Assembly: GCA_963725185.1 (NCBI GenBank)
Contig: CAVRXO010000006.1
Coordinates: 1,302,001 to 1,366,000, forward strand
DNA length: 64,000 bases
Source: VAZQ01 sp963725185
GTDB lineage: Bacteria; Pseudomonadota; Alphaproteobacteria; Rhizobiales; Xanthobacteraceae
Direction of reading: 5' to 3'
Below the pieces are notes generated by a model. It was not told where the DNA came from. It saw only the letters and a program-made list of their open reading frames with translations, and did not search any database. Numbering within the stretch: position 1 is the first letter of the stretch; each line of letters starts with the position of its first letter. The translations under genes were made by a program, and so were the position numbers. Shown here piece by piece: positions 16,565 to 24,864 of this stretch.

Positions 16565-17593
16565 ATGGAATTGTGGCTGGAGCCGATGACCGCGCGCGTG
16601 ACGGCAGTCCTGCTCGCCGGGCTTGTCACATTGTTTGTTCTGATCGGCCTGGAAATTCGCAGCCATCGAGCCGAAGCCGCCCGATCGGGACGGCCGCGCA
16701 GCGCGGGCGCGCTGGTGCGGAGCGGCGTTCTGCTCGGGCTGACGCTTGCCCCCTTCGCGGCCATCAGCCTCTTGTTTGGGGCATGGGTTGCGGCGGTTGC
16801 CTTGGCGCTGGCGGTCGCGACCGTGCTGTGGTCTTTCCGCCACACCGGACCGGCCATCCTGGCCCGATGCGGGGCGCGCGAGGTGCGGGACCGTAATCTC
16901 GTCGAGGCAGTCGAGAATCTTGCCGCCAAGGCGGGCATTCCGCCGCCGCGCATCCTTGAGATTCAAGAAAACCATCCCAATGCGTTTGCGCTCGGCTCCG
17001 ACCCGGCCCATGCGGCCATCGTCGTGACGCTCGGCTTGCGCAACCGTTTGAATTCGGACGAGCTGCGCGCCGTCATCGGCCACGAGATTTCGCACATCGC
17101 GCGCAGCGATACTTTGAAGGCAACCATTGGGGTGACGCTCCTGAGCGCGATCGCCGCCCTGGCGTTGCGGCTTGGCCTGATCGGCCCCTCGGTGCGCCGT
17201 CAAGGCGTTGGCGCGCTGCTGTTCGTGGCAATGTTTGCGCCCATAGCGGCGCTCGTGCTGCGGCTCGGCGGGGCGCGGGCGCGGGCATATCAAGCCGATC
17301 AGCATGGGGCGTTCCTGTGCGGCGATCCTGCCGATCTGATCCGAGCGCTCAGCAGGCTCGAGACCTCGGCCCGACGCATCGCCAGCATCACGGCCAACGA
17401 TCAGCCGGCGCTGGCGGCGCTCTTCATCGTAAATCCGCTGCCGAATTCCTGGGTCGGCGGCTTGTTTGCCGGGCATCCGCCGATCTCCCGGCGCATCGCG
17501 CGCCTGACCGCATTTTCGGCGACAAGCCCGGCCGCGCTACCGGATGCCGGGGCGCCGGAAGGAAGCAGCGTTCTGCCCCAATCCGGGCCATAA
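16565..17593 (+). CDS. M48-family (HtpX-like) membrane protease, zinc ligand altered
   Basis: The protein has 342 residues and GGAGG precedes ATG 16565. Hydrophobic segments lie near 12-30, 50-85, 180-200 and 215-235. The HExxH motif is residues 173-177 (VIGHEISHIARSD). The segment that normally reads R-E-x-x-A-D and supplies the third zinc ligand reads ARAYQADQHGA here (about 239-249), so the glutamate is replaced by alanine. The C-terminal GHPPISRRIARL matches the HPxxxxRI pattern of the family. HtpX-type proteases degrade damaged membrane proteins. This copy may be weak or inactive, or may use another ligand. Confidence 0.85.
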   Translation: MELWLEPMTARVTAVLLAGLVTLFVLIGLEIRSHRAEAARSGRPRSAGALVRSGVLLGLTLAPFAAISLLFGAWVAAVALALAVATVLWSFRHTGPAILARCGAREVRDRNLVEAVENLAAKAGIPPPRILEIQENHPNAFALGSDPAHAAIVVTLGLRNRLNSDELRAVIGHEISHIARSDTLKATIGVTLLSAIAALALRLGLIGPSVRRQGVGALLFVAMFAPIAALVLRLGGARARAYQADQHGAFLCGDPADLIRALSRLETSARRIASITANDQPALAALFIVNPLPNSWVGGLFAGHPPISRRIARLTAFSATSPAALPDAGAPEGSSVLPQSGP

Positions 17594-17863
17594 GGGAGCG
17601 GACGGCCAAATGCGCCGGTCCGGGCTATCGGCTCGGCCGACACGGCTTGCCGACATGCCGAGATTATGGGGGCGGCTACCGGTGCGTTCGGCCCGGCGGC
17701 ATTTCTGAATTTCGGCTCTGGAAGCCGCCCCGGCGCTCCGCCTAATATGCTCCCCGTTCAAGCGGTCTGACGACAGCGCATCGCGAGGAGCCGAGCGCAG
17801 CCGGCAAGGGATGGCCGGCGCTTGACGCCACGGGAATCGAAGGGAACTTCAGGGAGAACACGG

Positions 17864-18385
17864 ATGCACAGTCGTTTCATCGCCACCATGATGCTAGCCG
17901 CGCTGACCGGCCTGGCGGGCATCGCTTCGTTCGCCGCCATCAGCCGCGCACAGCAAGACGCGCAGCAAGACGAGCCCAATCGCGCCGACTTGCCGCCCCA
18001 GCAGTTCAATCCGCAGATGAGCGCGCTGATGAACATGCTGATCCAGCCGCGCCACGCCAAGCTCGGCCTGGCCGGAAAGGCGGAGAACTGGGCGCTGGCC
18101 GGCTATGAATTCAACGAGCTCAAGGCCGGTTTCATAGTCATCGGAAAAGAGGTGCCGCGCTACAAGGGCTTGCCGGTCGCCGATCTTTTCGATGCCGCCA
18201 TGAAGCAAATCTTCCCGGTGATGGATTTCGCCATCAAGGCGGGCGACCCGCGCCAATTCAGCGAATCCTACGCAAAGATAACGGCCGGCTGCAATGCCTG
18301 CCATACCACCGCCGACCATAACTTCATCGTCATCAAGGTGCCGGAGGCGTCCAACTTTCCGAACCAGGAATTTCAACCGAAGTAG
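17864..18385 (+). CDS. Exported cytochrome c-like protein with one CxxCH motif
   Basis: The protein has 173 residues. A signal peptide (ATMMLAALTGLAGIASFAA) is followed by a helical domain with LIQPRHAKLGLAGKAENW and one haem-binding motif near the C-terminus, CNACH, resembling the cytochrome c'/c556 arrangement with C-terminal haem. It is probably periplasmic with a redox role. A broken paralogue with the same signal-peptide style and the IQPRHAKL block lies at 54503-54702. It stands alone; a run of 270 bases before it holds nothing I can identify. Confidence 0.75.
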   Translation: MHSRFIATMMLAALTGLAGIASFAAISRAQQDAQQDEPNRADLPPQQFNPQMSALMNMLIQPRHAKLGLAGKAENWALAGYEFNELKAGFIVIGKEVPRYKGLPVADLFDAAMKQIFPVMDFAIKAGDPRQFSESYAKITAGCNACHTTADHNFIVIKVPEASNFPNQEFQPK

Positions 18386-18635
18386 CAGGCTGCTCGCAGA
18401 CGACCAGCCAGTGGCGAAATTAATGCGCGGGCGCCTTGCGTCCGCGTGCAACCGAACTCGGGTTTCCTGAGTTCGGTCATGAAATGAACCGATCCGACGG
18501 CAACCTACCGCTTGGAAGGCGTCGGTGTGCGCGGCTCGACGGCGAAGGCAGCCCATCCCGCTGGTCTGGCGCCGCGCCTCGATGCCTCGCAGGCCTTGGC
18601 TGGATGGTTCAGGGTGACGCAAGGAGAAGCCGCGC

Positions 18636-18908
18636 ATGGCCCTAATGCTGCGACCGGATACCGATTCACCGGGTGACCACGAGGTCATGCATGGGGAATG
18701 GAAGGTGGGGCAGATCGACAGGCGCCCCTCCTATACGGGCTCGGCGCCCCGATGGCTCTGGGCGCTTAACGGCGTGCCTGGCGGGCCGCAGGGAATGCGC
18801 CTTGCCGGCGTGATGCCGACACTCGATGAGGCCGAAGCGGAGCTCAAAAAGAGCTGGGATGAGTGGCTCGCATGGGCCGGTCTGTCGGACGTGAAGGACC
18901 GCTTCTAA
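18636..18908 (+). CDS. Small conserved hypothetical protein
   Basis: The protein has 90 residues, with AAGGAG upstream of ATG 18636. WKVGQIDRRPSYTG, APRWLWALNGVPGGP and a C-terminal amphipathic helix (LDEAEAELKKSWDEWLAWAGL) resemble short orphan proteins common in rhizobia. No signal peptide or membrane segment is visible. The 250 bases before it show no feature. Confidence 0.7.
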   Translation: MALMLRPDTDSPGDHEVMHGEWKVGQIDRRPSYTGSAPRWLWALNGVPGGPQGMRLAGVMPTLDEAEAELKKSWDEWLAWAGLSDVKDRF

Positions 18909-19051
18909 GCCGGCCGATGCAGGCTCGGCAGAGATTGCATGCCAGACCCCGCGCGTGTGTGTCGGCTATCGAACAGATCGGCCGGCCTCCTGATGCTATC
19001 AGTAATTCCCCTGGGGTCCGCGCTCTCTTCCTACAACGACAGAATCGCGCC

Positions 19052-19768
19052 ATGGCGCAATCATCTTATTCGTCCAACCACGTGTTGGCTTCGCTTCCCG
19101 CTGCCGACATCGACTTGCTTCTGCCGCACTTGCAATTCGTCGAGCTGCCGCAGGAGACGATCCTGTTCGAGGCCGGCGGCACCATCAGCCGCATCTACTT
19201 TCCGCACGGCGGCATCGTCTCCCTGGTCGTGGAGCTGAGCTCCGGCGAGATGATCGAAGCCGCCATGATCGGCCGGGAGGGCGTGGTCGGAGGACTGGCG
19301 GCGCTCGATGGCAACGTCTCCGTCAGCCGGGCCATCATACAGGTCGCGGGCGCGGCCTCGGCGGTCGACGTGGACGTGGTGCGCCGACTGGCGGATCACA
19401 GCGTCGGCTTTCGCACCACCCTCATCAAGCACGAGCAGCTGCTGCTGGCGCAGTCCCAGCAATCGGCGGCCTGCAATGCGACGCACACGCTCGAAGCGCG
19501 TCTGTCGCGGTGGCTGCTGCGGTGCCGGGATTTGATCGGCGGCGACGACATCGCACTCACGCAGGAATTCGTGGCGCAAATGCTGGGCGTGCGGCGCACC
19601 AGCGTGTCGATCGTGGCCAATACGCTGCAGCAGGCCGGTTTCATCAAATACAAGCGCGGACATATCCGCCTGCTCGATGTGCATGGCCTGCGGGAAAGCG
19701 CCTGCGAGTGCTATGGGGCGGTCAAGGCGGTGTCCGACCATCTCATCGGGCCGTCCTCCGGCACGTGA
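19052..19768 (+). CDS. Crp/Fnr-family transcriptional regulator
   Basis: The protein has 238 residues from ATG 19052. An N-terminal cyclic-nucleotide-binding-like barrel (ILFEAGGTISRIYFPHGGIVSLV, IGREGVVGGLAALDG) is followed by a long helix and a C-terminal winged helix (LTQEFVAQMLGVRRTSVSIVANTLQQAGFIKYKRGHI). There is no N-terminal cysteine cluster, so it is not an oxygen-sensing Fe-S Fnr. This subclass in Bradyrhizobiaceae often responds to unknown signals. It stands alone between a small hypothetical gene and the glycan cluster. Confidence 0.9.
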   Translation: MAQSSYSSNHVLASLPAADIDLLLPHLQFVELPQETILFEAGGTISRIYFPHGGIVSLVVELSSGEMIEAAMIGREGVVGGLAALDGNVSVSRAIIQVAGAASAVDVDVVRRLADHSVGFRTTLIKHEQLLLAQSQQSAACNATHTLEARLSRWLLRCRDLIGGDDIALTQEFVAQMLGVRRTSVSIVANTLQQAGFIKYKRGHIRLLDVHGLRESACECYGAVKAVSDHLIGPSSGT

Positions 19769-20009
19769 TTGCCTGCGATCATCATGACCGCCGTCGCGTC
19801 ACGGCGCTTGATCGGCCCGGACTCGCGCAACATTCATGCGAATGCTAGGCAGTAAGCAGAGGCGGATTCGCGCCGCTTGCTCCAACAAGCTCCCTTCATC
19901 GAGGTAACCGCGCCCGGCCCGCAACCCAGTCCCAATGCCCGATCCCGAGGTTGGCCTTGGTCGTTACCCCCCGAGGCAGCCGTCGGACCCTGTTGTTCAG
20001 AGGCGACGC

Positions 20010-20888
20010 ATGATCGAACAAAATGCCCCTCCCGCAGCAGCGAGCGGCGCGCAGCCCTGTCCCGCCTGTCGAGAGACGACGCCGCATGCGCTGCTCTACC
20101 GAAAGAACGGCTGCGACATTTGGCAATGCCGCAGCTGCGGTCTGGGACGGACCGAAGAGACCGGCTTCGATCCCCACGCCTACTACACGGGCGACTATTT
20201 CTCCGGTCACCGCAGTGATGGATATTCGGACTATCGCGCCGCCGAACCCGTCCTGCGACGAGAGTTCGCCCGCAGCGTCGAGCTCATTCACGATTACCGT
20301 CCGTCCGGAAGGCTGCTCGATCTCGGATGCGCCTACGGCTTCTTCCTGAAGGAAGCGGAGCGCTATTTTGAGGTCGCGGGGATTGAATTGGCCGAGGAGG
20401 CGGCCGAATATTGCCGGCGCGGCGGCCTCAACGTCTTGTCGGGCATTGCCGACGAGACCAACATGGCACGGATCGGGAGCGTCGACGTCATCACCTTGTT
20501 CGACGTGATCGAGCACCTGCCGCGCCCGCACGAAACTCTGGCGCTCTGCCACCAATACCTCAGGCCCGGCGGGGTGATCGTGATAACGACGGGGGATTTC
20601 GCCTCCCCGCTGGCGCGGCTGGCCGGTGCCAACTGGCGACTGATGACGCCGCCCCAGCACCTGTGGTTCTTCACCCCGCAAAGCATCCGCCGAATGTCGG
20701 CAGCCCTGGGCCTGTCGCTCACGCGTTGCGACCACCCCGCCAAGGTCGTTCCGCTGTCCCTCATTCTGTTCCAGGTCAGGCGGATGCTGGGCTTTCGCGG
20801 CGCACCGATCACCGCCGCCAGCCGGATCGGCATCCCGGTCAATCTGTTCGATGCCATGCGCATCGTGCTGCGTAAGCCGGCGTCATGA
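20010..20888 (+). CDS. SAM-dependent methyltransferase with N-terminal zinc ribbon
   Basis: The protein has 292 residues. Two CxxC pairs (CPACR, CRSCG) form an N-terminal zinc ribbon. The Rossmann methyltransferase core has LLDLGCAYGFFL (motif I), VAGIELAEEAAEYC, DVITLFDVIEHLPRP and LRPGGVIVITT, and a C-terminal PPQHLWFFTPQSIRRM block. Similar proteins modify sugars or lipid-linked intermediates. It overlaps the next gene by ATGA (20885-20888), so it belongs to the glycan/lipid-carrier cluster. The substrate is unknown. Confidence 0.88.
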   Translation: MIEQNAPPAAASGAQPCPACRETTPHALLYRKNGCDIWQCRSCGLGRTEETGFDPHAYYTGDYFSGHRSDGYSDYRAAEPVLRREFARSVELIHDYRPSGRLLDLGCAYGFFLKEAERYFEVAGIELAEEAAEYCRRGGLNVLSGIADETNMARIGSVDVITLFDVIEHLPRPHETLALCHQYLRPGGVIVITTGDFASPLARLAGANWRLMTPPQHLWFFTPQSIRRMSAALGLSLTRCDHPAKVVPLSLILFQVRRMLGFRGAPITAASRIGIPVNLFDAMRIVLRKPAS

Positions 20889-21259
20889 GCAACGACCGGT
20901 TGACCCTGTGGCAGATCCTCCTGCTGGTGGGGTATGCGGCAGGGATGTCGGGCGGCCAGATCTTGTTCAAGCTGGCGGCACTCCGCTATGGGGCCGGCAG
21001 CGGCGGCCTCGCCGACCGCCTCATGGGACTGGCCTTCAACGTCTATTTCATCTCCGCCCTCATTCTCTACGCGGGTTACGCAATTCTCTGGGTTTGGATC
21101 CTGAGTTTCACACCATTGTCACGTGCATACCCTTTTGTAGCACTCGCCTTCGCTTTGACCCCGTTACTGGGAGGCCTCTTCTTCGGCGACACGATCTCGA
21201 TTCGTCTGATCGCGGGGATCGTCTTCATCCTCTGCGGTCTTTTTCTCGTTACGAGTTGA
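20885..21259 (+). CDS. Half-size EamA/SMR-like membrane protein
   Basis: The protein has 124 residues with four predicted membrane helices (about 9-27, 46-67, 73-91, 99-121). The motif TPLSRAYPFVALAFALTPLLGGLFFGD matches the signature of small flippase halves such as ArnE/ArnF and of EamA repeats. Such proteins usually work as dimers to translocate lipid-linked sugars or export small molecules. Translational overlap with the methyltransferase and proximity to GT2 and DUF2304 support a lipid-carrier sugar flippase role (inference). Confidence 0.8.
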   Translation: MSNDRLTLWQILLLVGYAAGMSGGQILFKLAALRYGAGSGGLADRLMGLAFNVYFISALILYAGYAILWVWILSFTPLSRAYPFVALAFALTPLLGGLFFGDTISIRLIAGIVFILCGLFLVTS

Positions 21260-21389
21260 GGGAACCCTTGCGGCCGCCTGGAGTTGTAACGAGCGCTCTG
21301 GTGGCCCGCCCGCATGAGCGCGCGAGCCTGTACAAGCCGTCGACGGCCGGCTGCTGGAAACAAGCCGGCGAAAAAAGCTGAAGACCGGG

Positions 21390-22079
21390 ATGGAACCTGC
21401 CCTGCGACCGAATCTATGGGTGATCTGCGCCGCCTATAACGAGGCGACCGCGATCGGGCGCGTCGTCACCGAGCTTGGCCGCACCGGGCACCAGGTGATC
21501 GTGGTCGATGACGGCTCCCGCGACGCGACGGCGGACGTCGCCGCAGCTGCCGGCGCCCATGTGGTCGTCCATCCGATCAATCTCGGCCAGGGCGCTGCCT
21601 TGCAAACCGGGATCGATTATGCCCTGGCGCAGGGCGCCGATGTCCTGGTCACTTTCGATGCCGACGGCCAGCACCGCGTGTCCGACATTGCGCGCCTGGT
21701 GGATGCGCTTCGCCAAGCGCGGGCCGACTTCGCGCTGGGCAGCCGCTTTCTCGGGCAGACCTCCAATCTGCCCCGGCTCCGCCGCTGGCTGCTCAAGGCA
21801 GCGACCGTGTTCACCCGCGTGACCACCGGGCTGCGGCTGACGGATTCCCATAATGGGCTGCGCGCCTTTACCCGAAAGGGCGCCGCCGCGATCCGTCTGC
21901 GGCAGAACCGCATGGCGCATGCGTCGGAAATTCTCGTCGAGATCGCCCGCAGCGGGCTGCGCTATGTCGAGGTTCCGGTCACCATCGAATACACCGCCTA
22001 TTCGCTCGCCAAGGGGCAGCATATCGGCGATTCCGTCACGATCCTGCTCGACCTCTTTGCGCAGGAGCTCTACCGATGA
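21390..22079 (+). CDS. Family 2 glycosyltransferase, polyprenyl-phosphate sugar synthase type
   Basis: The protein has 229 residues. GT2 motifs include the N-terminal AAYNEATAIGRVV, VVDDGSRDATADV, NLGQGAALQTGIDYAL and the metal-binding DADGQH, then GSRFLG and DSHNGLRAF. There is no C-terminal membrane domain, so it resembles DPM1-type enzymes that transfer a sugar from a nucleotide to polyprenyl phosphate. It overlaps the DUF2304 gene by ATGA (22076-22079), a frequent partner of this GT2 subclass. Confidence 0.9.
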   Translation: MEPALRPNLWVICAAYNEATAIGRVVTELGRTGHQVIVVDDGSRDATADVAAAAGAHVVVHPINLGQGAALQTGIDYALAQGADVLVTFDADGQHRVSDIARLVDALRQARADFALGSRFLGQTSNLPRLRRWLLKAATVFTRVTTGLRLTDSHNGLRAFTRKGAAAIRLRQNRMAHASEILVEIARSGLRYVEVPVTIEYTAYSLAKGQHIGDSVTILLDLFAQELYR

Positions 22080-22525
22080 TCGCTCAGATCTTTTTCTCGT
22101 TCCTGCTTTGCAGCGTCTTTCTGTATGCGTGGATCGAATATCGCAGATCGCCGGTGGTGGCGGTCTTGGCGTCGATCGTGGCGCTCGCCGGACTCTATTT
22201 TGTGTGGGTGCCGTCCCACAGCACGCGCCTCGCGGTATTCGTCGGCATCGGGCGCGGGGTGGACCTCATTCTTTACACCTGGGTCGGCATCAGTCTCCTG
22301 GTGATACTCAACCTGCACCTGAAGCTGCGCACGCAGCTGGAGATGATCACGGTGCTGGCGCGAACGATCGCGCTCGCCAATCCGATTGCCGCGCCCAGCC
22401 ACCCCCTGGGCCCGCGCATCTCCAACGCGTCCGATATCACTGCGTCACGGCGGCCGGCGCGGAACGAGGCGCGTGCGGGTGCGGCCGGACGTAGACCCAG
22501 GCGAAGGGGCGATCAAAGCGCCTGA
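22076..22525 (+). CDS. DUF2304 membrane protein
   Basis: The protein has 149 residues. Three membrane helices (about 3-20, 26-43, 66-86) are followed by LHLKLRTQLEMITVLARTIALAN, the conserved DUF2304 tail. The last 35 residues are arginine-rich, lack family similarity and overlap the 3' end of the convergent GT-C gene by 89 bases. DUF2304 proteins are found next to GT2 enzymes and may anchor them or handle the lipid-linked product. Confidence 0.8.
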   Translation: MIAQIFFSFLLCSVFLYAWIEYRRSPVVAVLASIVALAGLYFVWVPSHSTRLAVFVGIGRGVDLILYTWVGISLLVILNLHLKLRTQLEMITVLARTIALANPIAAPSHPLGPRISNASDITASRRPARNEARAGAAGRRPRRRGDQSA

Positions 22526-24158
22526 CCTCGTCGATGAGAACGGCGTCGGGAATGTCCTGTGCGCACGGCCAGCGCTCCGTGGCGATGATGAAATCCGCCC
22601 GCTTCGGATCAGGCTCGAGCCGCCAAGGCCGCCTGAACAGGGGCGCCACGAGCAATTCGCGGTAGCTCATGCAGATCGTAATGCTGGGTGGATTCTCGGC
22701 AAAGCGCCCGGTGCGATCATAGTCGAGGCGGCCTTCCAGGCGTCGCAGCGCAACCGTGGCGGCAACCGCCCAATAGTCGAGATCGAAGCGCCCCTGGGCG
22801 CCCGCCACCCCGCCGGCAAGCGCATTGACGGCGACGTATTCAAGCGGGTGCAGGACGGCGAAGGTCCAGATCGAGACCCCCAGATAGATGCCGCCGGCGG
22901 CTGCCGCGACCAGCGGGAAGCGAGCCGGACGCAATCGCAGAAGGCCGTCGCCGGCGATCACCGCAAGCATCGGAATGACGAACAAGACGTGCCGAATGCC
23001 GTCATAGAGCGTCGAATGCCGAACGATGATGAAGCCGAGCGGCAAGACCACGGCGGCCCAGATCAGCAGATGCCGCCGTGCGCGCGCCAACGGCAGGGCC
23101 ACGCCCCGCAATCCTTCCGCCTTGCGGGTCGCGAAGGCTCTCGTCGCCGCGCCAACGAACCCTGCGGTGGCGAAAAACGCGGACACGATCGCGACCATCA
23201 GCAACAACAAGAAGCCTTCCGGCAGGCGGGCGAGCAGCTGCGCGGGCACGTACCACCACGGCAAAGCGGTGGTCACGACCGTTATGCCCCAAACCGGCAT
23301 CTCGAACGAATTGGGATGATTGGCGAACAGCTCGAACGCGAGCATGAAATGCCGAAACGGATTGCCGATTTGCAGCCACGGCCACAGCGCAAATGCCGCA
23401 AGCCATCCGAGCGCGAGCGCGCAAAGAGCGCGCGCGCCGATCCGGAAGAGGTCGCGGTTGCTCGAGCCTCCGCTGGTGGCGACAACGGCCTCGAGGGCGC
23501 ACAGGCCGAACGCCGCGAGCAGATAGACTTGCGTAATGAGGCCGGACGAGCGGGTCGCGATGGCAAGGCCGGTCAGCACGCCGGCGCTGACGGTCGCCGG
23601 CCAGGACGGCACCACGCGACCCGCCATGACCACGATCGCCAGCATTGCCAACGTCATGGCGAACAGGAACGGTACGTCGATCGGCGTTACGAAGAGGCTG
23701 CCGTAAAGATAGCCCGTGGTCAGGCACAGGCCGGCGGCAACCAAGCCGGCCCAGCGGCCGACCGCCAGCCGCCCCAGTGGAACGAGCGCCGCGATCCCGG
23801 CGAACCCGGTCAAGAAGGTCATCGCGTGGCGGACGGTCCAGGGATCCGCAAGGCCGAATGATTGAACCCAAGCCGTCAGGATGTGGAACCAGGGACCGTA
23901 ATACCAAAGCGTATCTTCGACGGTCTCGAAGCCAGAGCGGTCGGTGAACCCGCTCGCATACCATGCCAAGGCCTTGCGACCGTAATCGTCGGCATTGAAC
24001 TCGTCGGTGGTTATTCCATAGTCGCCGACGGTCGCCAGGCCGACGACCAGCACGGCGCTCAGAACAAACACACTGATCAGAACCTCGGCGTCAACCGCCC
24101 CCCAACGGGCTTCCCACAGGCGCCATGCTGCGGTGCGGTCGATTGGCTTTGAAGACAC
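22437..24158 (-). CDS. GT-C fold (family 39/PMT-like) membrane glycosyltransferase
   Basis: The protein has 573 residues, and GTG 24158 has AGGAG upstream. TM1 (AEVLISVFVLSAVLVVGLA) leads to the first loop with the acidic motif YGITTDEFNADDYG, in the position of the catalytic D/E of GT-C enzymes. About ten further helices follow, with GYLYGSLFVTPIDVPFLFAM, and then a C-terminal soluble domain of about 110 residues. It probably transfers a sugar from a polyprenyl-phosphate donor on the periplasmic side, fitting the GT2/DUF2304 pair. The last 89 bases overlap the end of the DUF2304 gene on the other strand. Confidence 0.85.
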   Translation of the reverse strand: MSSKPIDRTAAWRLWEARWGAVDAEVLISVFVLSAVLVVGLATVGDYGITTDEFNADDYGRKALAWYASGFTDRSGFETVEDTLWYYGPWFHILTAWVQSFGLADPWTVRHAMTFLTGFAGIAALVPLGRLAVGRWAGLVAAGLCLTTGYLYGSLFVTPIDVPFLFAMTLAMLAIVVMAGRVVPSWPATVSAGVLTGLAIATRSSGLITQVYLLAAFGLCALEAVVATSGGSSNRDLFRIGARALCALALGWLAAFALWPWLQIGNPFRHFMLAFELFANHPNSFEMPVWGITVVTTALPWWYVPAQLLARLPEGFLLLLMVAIVSAFFATAGFVGAATRAFATRKAEGLRGVALPLARARRHLLIWAAVVLPLGFIIVRHSTLYDGIRHVLFVIPMLAVIAGDGLLRLRPARFPLVAAAAGGIYLGVSIWTFAVLHPLEYVAVNALAGGVAGAQGRFDLDYWAVAATVALRRLEGRLDYDRTGRFAENPPSITICMSYRELLVAPLFRRPWRLEPDPKRADFIIATERWPCAQDIPDAVLIDEVRRFDRPFAWVYVRPHPHAPRSAPAAVTQ

Positions 24159-24205
24159 GGAAGCTCCTGCCGCGGCGCGATAGATGCCCGCGACCCGTTC
24201 GCAAG

Positions 24206-24220
24206 GCCGTTAATAACGGC
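24206..24220. promoter_or_regulatory. Perfect 15-bp palindrome in a divergent promoter region
   Basis: GCCGTTAATAACGGC lies between the divergent GT-C gene (start 24158) and msrB (start 24337). It is symmetric with a central AAT and could be an operator for either transcript. No regulator is encoded next to it. Confidence 0.35.
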
Positions 24221-24336
24221 GGCCGACAATTTTCCAGCCAAAGCAAACAAGTCACATCTGGGTGATCGACGTAACCCCGGAGCTTCCGAAGACGTAGTAA
24301 GATATAGGAGGAGGATCGTTCTCCGGAGGACCCAGC

Positions 24337-24834
24337 ATGCTGACGCGGCGAAACGTTCTCTGGACCGGCGCCGGTGCGCTGGCCCTGTTTGTTGCCAACC
24401 GGATCTTCGGTTCGCCGTCGGCCTCGCAGGCCGCGGAGACCTTCGAGGTTTCCCATTCCGATGCGGAGTGGCGCGGACTGCTGACGCCGGCCCAATTCGC
24501 CGTGCTGCGGCAGGAGGCGACCGAGCGCCCGTTCAGCAGCCCGCTCGATCACGAGCAGCGCGCCGGCATCTTCGACTGCGCGGGCTGTGACTTGCCGCTG
24601 TTTTCCTCAAAGACCAAGTACGATAGCCGCACGGGTTGGCCGAGCTTCTGGCAGCCCCTCGATAATGCGATCGGCACCTCGGAAGACACGTTCCTGGCCA
24701 TGAAGCGGACCGAGGTCCACTGCCGCCGTTGCGGCGGACATCTGGGCCACGTCTTCAACGACGGGCCGCCGCCGACCGGGCTTCGCTATTGCATGAACGG
24801 CATCGCCATGACGTTCAAGCCCGCGACCGCCTGA
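24337..24834 (+). CDS. msrB: Peptide-methionine (R)-S-oxide reductase, exported
   Basis: The protein has 165 residues, with GGAGG upstream of ATG 24337. MLTRRNVLWTGAGALALFV is a twin-arginine-like signal sequence, so the enzyme is probably periplasmic. The MsrB domain carries the zinc-binding pairs CAGC and CRRC, TGWPSFWQPL, RTEVHCRRCGGHLGHVFNDGPPPTGLRYCMNG, with the catalytic cysteine in RYC. It repairs R-methionine sulfoxide in oxidised proteins. Confidence 0.94.
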   Translation: MLTRRNVLWTGAGALALFVANRIFGSPSASQAAETFEVSHSDAEWRGLLTPAQFAVLRQEATERPFSSPLDHEQRAGIFDCAGCDLPLFSSKTKYDSRTGWPSFWQPLDNAIGTSEDTFLAMKRTEVHCRRCGGHLGHVFNDGPPPTGLRYCMNGIAMTFKPATA

Positions 24835-24864
24835 TATCGCGGCGGCCGTCCTAGGCGGAAGCGC

